The notes under the pieces were generated by a model. That model saw nothing but the letters and a program-made list of their open reading frames with translations, was not told the origin of the DNA and did not search any database. Both the position numbers and the translations under genes were made by a program. From NCBI RefSeq assembly GCF_001949145.1, contig NW_019091639.1:247053-311052 (forward strand): DNA of 64,000 nt, read 5' to 3'. How positions within the stretch are numbered: position 1 is the first letter of the stretch; every line of letters starts with the position of its first letter. Below, one piece after another: positions 45,701 through 57,000 of this stretch. This stretch comes from Acanthaster planci (Eukaryota; Echinodermata; Asteroidea; Valvatida; Acanthasteridae).

Positions 45701-48284
45701 GAGCTCAAACAGCTACAGAACGTCTCACAGATCTTCCTTGCTGCAGCCAAGAATGCCTCGGAGGAGCTGAAGATCTTCACAGACGTAGAGATTGGACTCT
45801 TAGAGAAGGCTTACAACGACTCCCTGGAGTGGTATGCCGCCAAATCGCTGGCCCAGCGCAACACCCCCGACACTGAGAAACCTGTCCTGCTGACAGAGGA
45901 TTTGAAAACCAAGATAACCGCCTTGGATCGTGAACTGAGATACCTGGTCAACAAAGCGAAAGCTGGACCTCCAAAGAAAAAAGACAAACCCAAGGACAAA
46001 ACAAAAAAGAAGAAGAAGAACGTTAATGAAACAGAAACAACAGGAGAAGAGAACACCAAGGATGAGAAAACAAACGACACAGGTCAGCAAATATTACTTA
46101 GTATTATATCATTTCTGGTAAGGACACCAAGGAATCCTCCACTAAGCACCCTAGGCACTGTAAACTCGCACGCCTTGAAGAAACCCATAAATATGACCCA
46201 ACGAGAAGCAGTTACTGCTTTCGAGGTGGAAGGAAAACCCCAGAGGAATATTCCGGGTATTAAACCCACAGAATCAGGTAGGGACTGAAAACCCGATCCA
46301 CACGTGGACCGAGCCGGAAATCAAACCTGGACCACAGAGGTGAAAGGCGAGGAAAGAACCACTAAGCCAACCTAAATAGTGTATTAATCCTCAGGCCCGA
46401 CTGCCGTGCCCGAGGTATATGCAAGAAAAGTGCTTATTGGCTCTCGTTATCTTCTTGAAAGTTTTATGCAGGCTGTTAACCCTGCTGATGTTTTTGCCCT
46501 TATGAAACCGAAAAAGAAATTGATGATCCCATTACCAAATCTGCAGGACCAGAAGCTTGAAAGGGTTCCTATGTGCAGAACCCATCAGTCTAAAGGAGCA
46601 TTTGAGAAATTCCAGGTTTCATTACCATTGATAAATGACAAAAGTAACTTGAAAGGAGTCTATTCTGTTCCCACAGAAAGTTCTGAACCAACTGAGAAGC
46701 CAGCAGCAACCCCAACTGAAGATAAATCTGATGTTCCGGAGACGATAGAACCAGATTCCGACCAAGCGGGCCAACAAACACAGGAGGAAACATTACAATT
46801 ACCTGCCCCAGAGGAAGAAGGTAAGATAGTGTGACCTTTGACCCTAAGGGGGTTAGTTTACACGTTGTGCAGTCTGACTTCAGGTGTGTAACAAATTATG
46901 CATTGAAATTCTCCAGATTAATTTTAGACATTGCACTACATATAACATGATTCAGGGGGAGCTTTTTCTTAGTAATGTAAATGATGTCCAGACGCAATGC
47001 GCTGTTTACAGTTGGGTGAGAATGACAGGACACCAGACTATTCCAGAGCTGTATGTTGGTGGCTAAAAACGTAACAACATATCATGTGGTATGGCAGTTT
47101 ACCAGCTAACAGTGTTAAAGTCGAGTCCTCAAATCCGAGTACAGAGTACTCGGAGTACTTTATGGGCTGAGTCCATGTACACTGGTGATGAGTCCAAGTC
47201 CAAATCTCCGAGTCCGAGTACATCAAAGGCCGAGTCTGTGGCCGAGTCCAAGTACCTGAGTCTGAGTCCAATTGCAAACAATGCAATAAACAAATAAGTA
47301 AATAATCCCAACTGAATTACACAGGCACATGGTCTTCTTGCAACACAAATCTGCATTACCATGTGGATATTCACACCTTTTATTCAGTGACAATGTCGAT
47401 GCATAACTGCCAATGATTATTTTTACCTTTTCTAAACAAAGAATGCGGCTTATGAATATCTGTGCAGAAACCGTTACCAAAGATCTTTACCAAGTACATA
47501 AAGAAACCCTGAGATATTAAAACTGAGAAAAAAGCAAGACTGTATATTAATATAAACCTAAATAAAGACGTACAGAAATAGAAGTCCTTACCCAGTCACC
47601 TTACAACCTGCTGTTAAAACCCCAATGACCAAGACAGAGACCCAGACTTTAACCATATCTGATGCCAAGACTGAAACCAGACTAAAATCTTGTCACTGAA
47701 TCATAAAACAAAAAAGATGAGCGTTGAAGAAATGGCTTGAAAGAAATCTGAGAGGAATCGATTAAGCGCTGTACTCGAATTATACCCTCGAGTACTGGGG
47801 CTGAGTCCTGAATGCTTGACGCTTGAGTACATGCAAAATTTGAGTACAAAGAAAAGAGTACGGGCCAAGTCCAAATAAATTTTGAGTACTGATAGTTGAG
47901 TATGGGCCGAGGACTTGCATGTACTCAAGTTGTACTCGGGTACGAGTACTCCAACACTGCCAGCTAAAATATGATGCAGTGTGTACAGCTTGTGGCTGGT
48001 CCCCACCTGCCTTTTTTCTCAGCACAGAATTTACCTTATGGTGCAGTTTCCTTTTGTAAATTGAAGAGTTGCATATCATTCTGGTTTTTTTTAATGCAAG
48101 AACTTGATAAAAATTTAAAAACTGTTGCTGTAGCTTTTTCTTGATTTTCCGTCGTTTTTATTCAGCTAAAGTTCCCTCAGAAGAAACAGATAAGAACACA
48201 GAGGACACAGAATCAACAGAATCAACAACAACTACGACAGCGGAAACAAATACAGACACGTCACGCAACACAGGAGATCTATGA
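30778..48284 (+). CDS. HYOU1: HYOU1 (GRP170/ORP150), large Hsp70-family ER chaperone (complete, 21 coding exons)
   Basis: Exons: 30778-30921, 31189-31220, 32044-32122, 33381-33510, 33973-34071, 34887-35015, 35896-36073, 36906-37092, 37596-37730, 38400-38482, 38877-39009, 39351-39541, 40517-40655, 41110-41188, 41704-41879, 42589-42882, 43490-43773, 44811-45021, 45608-46082, 46677-46820, 48166-48284. Phases fit throughout and give 1146 residues (human 999). Residues 1-29 are a signal peptide ([14 protein letters not shown]). The ATPase domain follows: [60 protein letters not shown] and [17 protein letters not shown]. Then come the substrate-binding part ([13 protein letters not shown]), a long Glu/Lys-rich loop (about 590-810), the alpha-helical lid ([27 protein letters not shown]-like, TEKPVLL) and an acidic tail. 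HYOU1 works in the ER lumen as nucleotide exchanger and holdase with BiP. Oddities are Ser for Gly in the first phosphate loop, a C-terminus NTGDL without a KDEL-type signal, and an alternative acceptor at 46395. A second in-frame ATG lies at 30787. Confidence 0.96.
31790..31910 (-). mobile_element. Degenerate SINE relic
   Basis: CTGGATTCCAACCCCTGACC near 31860 resembles the reversed B-box end of the family-1 SINEs, with the typical CCAGCCCAGTAATCACG-like flank. It is too eroded to delimit. It lies in the HYOU1 intron between 31220 and 32044. Confidence 0.4.
32687..33203. mobile_element. piggyBac-like non-autonomous element, copy 2
   Basis: This 517-bp element is flanked by TTAA at 32683-32686 and 33204-33207. 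The left end is CCACTTGTTGCCGCG; the right end read in reverse is CCACTTGCTGCCAGGG. The interior is the reverse complement of copy 1 (1370-1957), and no protein is encoded. It lies in the HYOU1 intron between 32122 and 33381. Confidence 0.85.
36364..36705 (+). repeat. 43-bp minisatellite in HYOU1 intron, carrying acceptor-like motifs
   Basis: GTGATGCATT occurs at 36371, 36413, 36456, 36499, 36542, 36585, 36628 and 36671, giving eight units of 42-43 bases. Each unit holds TTTTCAG or TTTCAGG ahead of CTGTGATGCATTCC, so each repeats a pyrimidine-tract-plus-AG that looks like a 3' splice site. Degenerate units extend left to about 36300. The real acceptor of the next exon is at 36901-36905. Confidence 0.92.
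37240..37400 (-). mobile_element. tRNA-derived SINE (family 1), minus strand
   Basis: The reversed B box GGATTTGAACC is at 37371-37381, preceded by GGGGTGAAGTGGCTTGCCCA and CTCCTGGGTGGAGAGAGGCA. It is the same family as 22590-22770 and 41335-41480, and lies in the HYOU1 intron between 37092 and 37596. Confidence 0.75.
40843..40937 (+). repeat. 48-bp direct duplication in HYOU1 intron
   Basis: GTTGTTTGATGTTTTTCAAG begins at 40843 and again at 40891, and the units run on with CAGC..TGTGAATCAGCCAAT. Only two copies exist and they are nearly identical, so the duplication is recent. Confidence 0.9.
41335..41480 (+). mobile_element. tRNA-derived SINE (family 1), plus strand
   Basis: The B-box-like GGATTCAAATCC at 41351-41362 is followed by TGTGTCCTTGGGCAAGTCAG and CCACCCAGGAGTATAAA, the family-1 body. 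It lies in the HYOU1 intron between 41188 and 41704. Confidence 0.7.
42340..42560 (-). mobile_element. tRNA-derived SINE (family 2), copy 1, minus strand
   Basis: The reversed perfect B box GGATTCGAACC is at 42510-42520. The body (AATCAGGTAGGGACTGAAAA, CCCCAGAGGAATATTC) is shared with 46110-46375, and the head GCAGAGGTGAAAGGCGAGG lies to the right. It occupies the HYOU1 intron just before exon 42589-42882. Confidence 0.85.
43774..44810 (+). other. HYOU1 intron (between exons 43490-43773 and 44811-45021)
   Basis: This 1.0-kb intron opens with a C-rich and A-rich stretch and holds no recognisable repeat family, exon or RNA gene. Its acceptor is TTTCTTTAG before 44811. Open frames inside it, for example 44278-44475, show no domain. 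Confidence 0.5.
46110..46375 (-). mobile_element. tRNA-derived SINE (family 2), copy 2, minus strand
   Basis: The reversed A box CCACTAAGCCA at 46359-46369 reads TGGCTTAGTGG on the minus strand, a perfect tRNA A box. The B box is degenerate. It shares AATCAGGTAGGGACTGAAAA and ACAGAGGTGAAAGGCGAGG with copy 1. It ends about 20 bases before the alternative HYOU1 acceptor at 46395. Confidence 0.85.
46395..46676 (+). other. HYOU1: Optional 94-codon extension of a HYOU1 exon (alternative acceptor)
   Basis: The upstream exon ends at 46082 with one spare base. Both the CTCAG acceptor before 46395 and the stronger TTCTGTTCCCACAG acceptor before 46677 continue the frame, and the 282 bases between them are exactly 94 codons without a stop. 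The encoded stretch (for example [16 protein letters not shown], then [12 protein letters not shown]) is unlike the acidic Ser/Thr/Glu tail on either side and has no match in human HYOU1, so the shorter form is preferred. Long-form HYOU1 would have 1240 residues. Confidence 0.5.
47110..47959. mobile_element. hAT-like non-autonomous element with exact 8-bp TSD, rich in GAGTAC/GAGTCC
   Basis: The ends are CAGTGTTAAAGTCGAGTCC and, reversed, CAGTGTTGGAGTACTCGT. Identical octamers CCAGCTAA flank it at 47102-47109 and 47960-47967. The terminal sequence CAGTGTT and 8-bp duplication fit hAT elements (family knowledge). The interior 850 bp is non-coding with degenerate GAGTCC/GAGTAC words at both ends. 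It lies in the last HYOU1 intron (46821-48165). Confidence 0.88.
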
Positions 48285-50449
48285 TACCACGAGGGCCATC
48301 TGAAAATGTTGAATAATAATTATATTCTGTAAAGAGACATAAAAGGCAATTATGCCCCAATTGTTCTGTGCGTGGATAAACGAGGGCAGTGTTTCCTCAC
48401 CCTGAAACTGTGTGTGGCACTTCTGTTTCATTATAGTTCACATTTACCTATCATCTGTTGCATTTAGCTAAGGGCACCAGGGAAAATGGATTCCCAATCC
48501 CTGTATTATATTCTGGATTTTATATTAGAGACAGGAGCCAGTCTAGAATTAAAGACATTGACTTCACTGGTTCACATGGTCTGTTATAAATGTTGAAAAT
48601 CACTGGATACCAGGCAAGCAGTGTGCAATGGCTACAACCTTTCACACTTTCCATTAAGACAGGTGCCAGGGGATGGGAGTTTTCTCCCAGTCAGCTATGA
48701 TCTGCCCCACTTTGTCTTTTCCAGACCCCCCAGTTGCATGCCTTGGGTGCATGCTCATGAACAGAGCTTGTATTTCCCTGGAGCACCATATTTGATGGAC
48801 TGTTCATGTGGCCCAGTCATGGTTTAAAAGCAGAGCAAAGGTCACATGACCAAAGAAGATGAGTCACCAGATAGTTGAAGTGTTTGCCCTGCTAAGTCGG
48901 AGTGTTACGTGTACCTTTATCGCAGCAATCATTTGTATGTACAAGTTTTTAAGTTGTATATTTTACCAACAGCATTGTGAATCTGCTGGATGAAATTCGG
49001 TCATCAATCTGGACATTGGAAATTTGAGGCAAATGATTTTTTTAAACAGATGCTAAAAAACCCAATTTCTGAAGTTTGACCCTCAGTCAAAATCAAATAT
49101 AAATTCTTGAATGCAGTCTGTTCGTAGTTTGGCACAAAATTGCCTCATGGGAAGGATGATTTAGGAGACTTCATTTACATAAAAATCAGCCCTTTTGTCC
49201 AAACAAGTTGATCATTACTTATAAAAATATGGCAAACAAAAACTACTGCAAACTGCTTGCTGGCTACAGTGACCTGAAATACAAACCGTAAAAGTAGAAA
49301 GAGCTGACATTTTGATCCAAGCAGAATCTTTCTCACAATCTTTCTCAAAGGCCTTTGAGAAAAGTTCTGCTAGGATTGAAATGTCATACTCTCCTTTCCT
49401 TGTGATTGCAAACATTAATGCAGAGTTTGGTTATTTTTCCTTCAAATTCATTCCACCCGAATTTAGTTTCATAGGCCTATACCGTGGTTTTAGCCTCAAG
49501 AAATATTTTTCCTGGTATTAAAAACAGGATTTTCGGTAATGAAACCGACATACTGATTTTCAGTTCTGTGAAGACATTTTGAGAGAATAGGGGTTTGGAA
49601 TCTTTCAGAATGCCTTACCATAACCATAGCTCAATTGGCAATCTCCTGCCAGAGTACCATGCAGGTTGCAGGTAAAAGTATCCTTGGGTGTTTGTGTCTG
49701 ATTTTGTGTTTAATTCAAGGGAATGTTATCAACTGTCCTTTCACTGAATTTGATGATCTATGAATTATTCTTTTGTCTACAAATGTAAATGTGCTAATTT
49801 ATGCTTCAGTGTTGGTCCCTGTGTGGAGTTACATTTATGTCACTGAGTTGGTGATGAATTTTTAGCAGAATGTCTGTGGGTTTTATCTTTTTTTTAAAGA
49901 AAAAATCAGTTTTTTGCTGGTGGGTTGGGCAGGCATTTTCACAATGAACTGCAATTTATATTTATTGAGTAAATTGTGAATAATCTGGAAGTCCAAATAA
50001 TTGTTTGGTTGCTTCAAGTTTGTTTCTGTCAGACGGTAATGATTTTTTTCATTGTGTAAGTAAATTGTAAGTAATCCAATTACTTAATTTGTCTAGTGCC
50101 ATTTCCAGTGAATTTGAAGTCATTCTTGATTTTAAAAAATGAATTCAGACTTGGAATTAGAATCTGTTGTAACAATGAGAGCAGTGGGTTATTAACCTTA
50201 GTAGAGTCTCATGTCCATAAATTTGATACAGTTTACAGTTTTTCCTTTGTTTTTCTTGTGTTGAAGTTTCTGTTTCATGTGGAAGATACGGTGTATATGA
50301 AAATTGCGTTCATGAGTCATCTATGTTTGCCTTTATTTATTTTACGAGGGAGTTGGATACAAAATACATTTTTTTGAGAACGATCACATTTTCTTGCTTA
50401 TACTGTATATTTATTGGCCGTAGCCAAAACATATTTTGCTGAAAATAAA
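48285..50449 (+). other. HYOU1: HYOU1 3' UTR / downstream region
   Basis: No coding exon follows the stop codon at 48282-48284. The canonical poly(A) hexamer AATAAA is at 50444-50449, implying a 3' UTR of about 2.1 kb, and the SRPRA start codon is only about 0.6 kb further on. An earlier alternative poly(A) site cannot be excluded. Confidence 0.5.
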
Positions 50450-51066
50450 TTTTAGACTCGGCTCTGAAAGTAGGAATCTACCTTATCCGGGAAATATCTT
50501 TCCCGAGTTCGCGTTCTATACCTTTTCCAAAAGTCCTAAAACTCAAGCCTCAACTGGCTGAAATTTTTAAAGCCCGTTTACCCCAATTAGAATAAATCTT
50601 TTAGCAAAGTCCATATTTTGATGTTCTTTAAATATTGCATCCTAAGACTTTGAAATTCGGAATCCAATTAAGTTCTTGAAATGATTCCAATGAGCATGTT
50701 GAGCAAGAACTATTAGTGTGGACGATTGTTTGAACAAAAGTCAGTAAAAATTGACATTCCTGACATTTTTCTAAGGTGTCACAATGCATCAGACTGGTGA
50801 AAAACGCGATATTGATTTGTATGTTTGACGATAGAAACCTGAACTTTATATCTCAGAAAACATACATCGGTTATGCTTCCCCAGTCTACGACTGTTTACT
50901 GCTCACATGTAGTCAACGGCTGTTTTGTATACGTCAGCCAAGTTAGCTGGTGCACAGGACATCGCAATGTGCAAGCGCTTATAACCGTGCTGTTGCTGAA
51001 AAGTAATGGCATATTACCAGTGAAAGGAAGATTTCGGCAACCAAGTGGCCAACACGACCGACGAAA
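50450..51066 (+). promoter_or_regulatory. SRPRA: SRPRA promoter and 5' UTR region
   Basis: This short interval lies between the likely HYOU1 poly(A) site and the SRPRA start codon. The last 200 bases before the ATG become richer in CpG (for example AACACGACCGACGAAA just upstream). No TATA box or start site can be fixed by eye. Confidence 0.4.
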
Positions 51067-54000
51067 ATGTTGGACCTATTTACGATTTTTAGCAAAGGCG
51101 GAATCGTCTTATGGTATTTTCAGGGAACGTGCCAGGCTTTTGAGTCACCAGTGAATGCCCTGATAAAAAGTATCATTTTACAGGTAATTTTAAATGGGGA
51201 AAATCTTGATTGCTCAAATACGGATATTCCATATGCCGTGCACACAGATATCGGCTATGCATTTGTACCGTAGACCCATTCCATTCTCTGTGTACTGTAA
51301 GGTTGCACAACTCCATTCAAAATAGTGCAAAATCGGACCGAAATAGCGCCGCTTATTGACTCTCGTGAAGAGGTTGACCTCCGTTTTTTTTTTACTGGAA
51401 ATTCAAGATTGTGGCCAGAAGACCACTTTTCGTTTCAATTTCATGGGGGTTAGCCATGAAAATCTTATTTTTATTCACCTTACGAGGAAGATACCCCCAA
51501 AACAGCAGTAAAACTAAGCGCTCATTTCTGAATATAGCCGCCCGCCTCTATCCAAAATAGTCCCACAGTTTGGGGCTTTTTGTGAAAGAAATACCCCGAA
51601 CTGGAAACTATCAGTTCCAAATTCTGGATTTATAGAGATATTTTTATGATGCCTCCTGATTATAGCATGTCTTATACAAGTTATTGTAAAAACCCTGTGG
51701 GATCACAAAATATTAATGAGCTCACATGCAGAAATACAACCGTTTGGTTTGATGCATCCGTAAAACAAGTGCAGGCTTCATATTGCATAATTTGCACAAC
51801 ATACGGTTGTTCGGAAAGGGTTCCATGTGCGGACTCCACTTGACACACCTTGCATAAACCCTTTGAGACATGGTTTTTTAGGAAAAGTTTTGATACAGAT
51901 TAAGACAAATGCCATAATTTATTGAATTATGTCAGGAGTGAATTGTATAAATTTGGAGGTTGAGAAATTTTCAACAGAAATTGGCAACCAATAGTTGGGC
52001 CAGCCTAACTGCAGCTCTATAGTTGGGACTGTCCCAACTATAGATGCTATCCATGTAGTTGGGGCGTAACATCCGCCAGAGGTTGTCATCTTGACGAACG
52101 TGTAGGCCTACTTTCTGATTCCGTGTATAGTTAATATTTGTGAAGCAAAAGAATCATTGAAAAGTGGAACAGACTTTATCAAGAAAAAAGAGGTTGGTCC
52201 TCATTTCTGATTTCTGTTTGCATTGTTTCATGTACATGTAGTTGGTGCATAATGCTACGGACACCGACTTGCATTTCATGTGTGTCACGACATAATTCAC
52301 CAAATATATGTGACATGAAATTTAGTGACATCACTGCCCACAATTTAATACTAAATTCCATGTACATTGACAGTTGCGATGACAAAAGGAACAAATATAT
52401 TGGGTTTTGTTTTTCAGGAGCGTGGTGGATCCAGCTCATTCAATCATGGCTCCTTGACACTCAAGTACAAGCTAGACAACGAGTTTGAACTCATTTTTGT
52501 TGTAAGTATTGACTTTTGCAGACTTTACTTTCAGCCAACCATATGACGCAGTTCTAGCCTGGTATCTTGATGTAAAATAACGGTGATTCTGAAAAGTTGG
52601 GGTCCTCTTTTTCGCAGTCTGTTTGTATTTGTTTCAATTCTAACATTCATCTTGATTTGTTCTGTTTTTATCCATTTGCTTTCTTTTTCATTTCTTATCT
52701 GGGAACTCATTCCAAATGTCTCGAGAAAACCTTGCATATTTTGTGTTTTACTCGTTAGGCTGGATGGCTCACATTTCCAAGTTGTCAGGGACCTGTGTGT
52801 TTTTCAGGATTTGTCTGGATGTCAGGATTTTGTATGTCACTGTCACTACCCCTCTCTTGACTTGCATGACTGGTGGAGTCTTCATCATCGTCCAGTCTCA
52901 TCCCTGAATTTTCTTTCTTCTAATGGAAAAAGCAATTTTTAATTTCAAAATGGTTTATTTGGATGCCATCACTGTAAACTAAAATGGAAATTTGGTCTTT
53001 AAATTTTGGTTAAATTGAAGTTGAAAGTTTGCCATCTTGTCAGGTTTTGAAGTCTGTGCAGTAATTGAATGTGACCATATTTACATAGATCCCATGAGCC
53101 TCTTATGCTCTCTTCTCTTTTCTTTGCTCTTTCTTTACACAAAAGGTCGCTTATCAAAAGATTCTCTCCTTGTCCTACGTGGATAAGTTCATCGACGACG
53201 TCCACTTGGAATTCCGTGATAAGTACAAGGAAGACCTGAAGATTGGCAGTCTCTTTGGGAAGTTTGACTTCACGGGGGAGTTTGAACGATTACTGCAGCT
53301 AGCTGAGAAAGAGAGTAGAGAAAAGGCTAAGATTGGTAAACAGGTGAGTGGGGCAGCCTCTGTTGACATAAACAGCTCCCTCTGTTGGCAGTGTAGTGTC
53401 ATCTGTGGCATGAGGTCCTTTATCAGGTTATACATGTATGATGCCATTTGTATCCAAAGTGGTGGATAAAGTTGTTGCAGATAGACTTATACTAAAAGAA
53501 ACATGATAGTGCTTCATTGTGCTTGAAGGAGACAGGACAAAGGAAAGATCAAAGTTTGACGATTTATCACTTTGTGCGTAAACACACTTTTGGACTTTTT
53601 ATATAAAGGCGTCACAATGCTGCTCATATGAAACTCTGATCTGTGGCAACTAGAGCGCCATCTGTTGACGATAATAGATCATTAGAGTGAAAGTTTTTCT
53701 CTCTAGAAAATGTCTTGAGAGATCTATGTTCAACTAGTAACCAGTGTATTCAAGCAACAGCACTAATTAATGTAGATGGATAAAAAGCTTCATATGAGAA
53801 GTGTGGTCAATAAATTAGGCACGAAATTTCATGGTTTCAAAATTGTTCGGGTATTTGGAAAAAAGTACTTTTCCTGTTGTAGATGCGAACGTTTGAAGAG
53901 TCCCAAAAATCCAAGAAGACGGTAGCTTCCATGAAGATTGAACCCAAGAAAGAGGAGAAAAACAAGACCAACAAAGCCAAGAAATCAGGTATAACATGTA

Positions 54001-57000
54001 GAAAGGAACAACAGTGGTCAGAGATGGCTCCCTCTATTGTCCTAAAGCTGCATGGCTATAGAGCAGAAAGTTAATACTAAAATGTAGAATGTTCCTGTAC
54101 AAATGTAGTTTCATGTGATTAAAAAAGGTTGTGCATCTTGTACAAAGGCTGTTTGACTTCTTCTCAAGTTCAACTTGGCATATTTGTAATTTCTGCAGCT
54201 GTGAAGCCGGAGCCAACCCCTGCCCAGATCATTACCAATAGCAACAAAGATGATCAGCAAGAACAGCGGCTGGATGAGGAGACTATCCGCAAGAATCGGG
54301 AACGTCTCTTCAACAGGGCCAAACCCAAGAAAGTTGACAAATCTCTGTGAGTCTTCAGTGCTAGTAATAAAATAGACAAAAGAAATTTTTGTTTACAAAA
54401 AGAAAACAGTAAACCTGTAGATAAACGATAAATTGAATGAAATGAGAAAGATCAACATAATATTTTTGCATCACTGAATGGTTTCGTTTTTCACAAGTTT
54501 TGCCTGTGACAAACACACAAATTTGAGCCAAAATTTTCAGATGTTGTCAGAATTTTATATCAAAGTGAATATTTGTTGTAGCATACATTGTAGCATTTAT
54601 AGCTTTAAAAATGAGCCCTTGACTTGAAAAAAAAGGAACAAATAAATGTGAAGGTAGTGGACATCCATTGTCATTTGCCATATTGCCATCAATTTTCCTT
54701 TCATAAGCAAATTAAAGCATTTAAGGTCCTATTCATCCAGAAAAATGTTGAATTATACCATGATACCGCTTTATGATTGCAGAAAAGTTAGTGCCAAAGA
54801 TGACAAGAAAAAGAAAGGCAAAGAAGCCAGACAATGGAGCAATGGCGGAACTGTAAAAGACATGCCTTCATTGGACTACAGCGCAAAGAATGACACGGAT
54901 GGTAGCGGTGAAGGTGTGAATGGGAACAAGCAGTTACCCCTAGATGAACAGGTGAGGGATAGAAAGGTACCCATGGGGTGTGAATGGGTACAGGCAGTTA
55001 CCCTAGATGAACAGGTGAGGGATGGAAAGGTACCCATGGGGTGTGAATGGGTACAAGCTGTACGTCCTTGAGAAACAAAGGATAAAAGTTACCAATTGGG
55101 GTATGAATCGTTTTTCCAGAACAGACTGACTAAAGGTTACCCATGGGGACATGGATGGGTACAAACAGTACCCCACAGGGGACATCAATGGGTATATAAA
55201 ATAGTACCCTTAGAGGGTCAGATAGAGGGTAAAAGGTACCCACAGGAGACAATGCTGTACAGGATTATGCAAAGGGTGGTCAGGTACATATTGGAGACAT
55301 GACCAAGGCAAATGCAGAATGTCCGGGATACTCCCAAATTGGCTCTAATTTTGGTGTTTTTCTGACGACTCATGATCTTTGTGTATCACTCAGATGGCCA
55401 TGGTAGGTTCAATGGCTGGAGATCTTCAGAACATTGATGAATCCAGTGGGGATGAGGTTGAAGAGGAGGAGGAAGAGGTTGAGGAACCACAGAAGGCCAA
55501 AGTGACTAATGAGAAGTATGTACCATCAAGACTAACCAGTCTTAATCACGCTTGTCATATCTTCTGTAACTCATCTTCCTTGGTGTGGGGGGGGCTAGTG
55601 GGTGAGGAATGTGCAGTACTTTCCTTTCAAAGAAGTGTCCAGCTTCTGTCAATAAACCTACAAATCGAATCATGGCGCCCATCGCCCACCGTTTTGGTAC
55701 GATATCCGTGTAACTGAGTACCAGTAACAGCCTTACAGGTGTAGACATCAGGTACATGTATCATCAGTGACAGATCAAAAGCATTGGGCTACTCTTAACA
55801 CCTACCCCCGGCATATCACCTGGGGTCCAGGACTGAGTACTACATAATTCTTTGGAATCATATGAGGCTGAAGGACCAAGTCCTACAAATGACTACTTCT
55901 GGCTAGGGCCACTTCCATTGTTACTCGTACAGAGAACAATAAAGTCATGTATTCAGAGTGCCACAGTACTGTATGGTACATTTGACTATAAAGTAGTGTT
56001 TTGAAGATTTCGGTGAGGTTAGGGTTGACACCAGATTGTTATTGCTGTATGCATTGTGAACAGACCCAGCAAGTCCAGTGGGTTTGGCGTTTTCAACATG
56101 TTCCGGGGCCTGGTTGGTTCCAAGAGCTTGACCAAGGAGGATATGGCCCCGGCTATGAATAAAATGCAAGACCATCTGACAGGTGAGATAACATGTATGA
56201 GATGCTCCTCAGTGATACAGTCCTCAATCCTTCAATTTTGGTACAATTTTCAAAGCCCCTAGGTTTAAAAGGAAAAACACTGCTCCAATAATGACATTGA
56301 ATTAAATTTAATTTTGGGCAAATAATTTGAGAATTGATCCTTACTTTTTAAAAAATTTACAGCCAAGAATGTGGCCCGTGACATCGCTGAGAAACTCTGT
56401 GATTCTGTCTCTACCAAGCTAGAGGGAAAAGTCATGGGAACCCTCAGCCGTAAGTCACAAAAATCATCTGTACGCAGGTCAAAGGTTGAAATCCCAAGCT
56501 AGCTTTTTTTTGCTTTGTTCTAAAGCTTTGATAGGACAAAGTAACCAAGACTTTGTGTGGTAGCCATCTTGCCAGGTAAATCCATAGGGAAATCTCTTTT
56601 GTACATGCCCTGTGCAACACAAGCTCTGACCTTCAAGATGCCAGCAATCCTGCAAACCCTCTCTGCTGTGATGTTTTCAGATTTGGTGCATGTACATTTT
56701 TGCATTATGGCAAACTAGAGAAGGAAATTCCATGAAGATATTCTGGGAGTTTTAACTAAAGCAAGAAAGTTTGATTGAAAGACTAATGCTTCTTTTAGTC
56801 AGTCCTTGGTGCCATTTTTGTCTGTCAGATGGAAGAATTTTGTTGAATTAGTGAAGTATTGAATGCTGGTTTAGATCCTTTTAATGTTTTTTTTAATGCT
56901 TCCTGTCTTAAAATTTCCTTCTTCTTGCTTGTGGCAAAAGTCTTCGAAATAAAGTCTTTTACCAGCATCTTAACTTTCTCTACTGACCTATAGTTCCATT

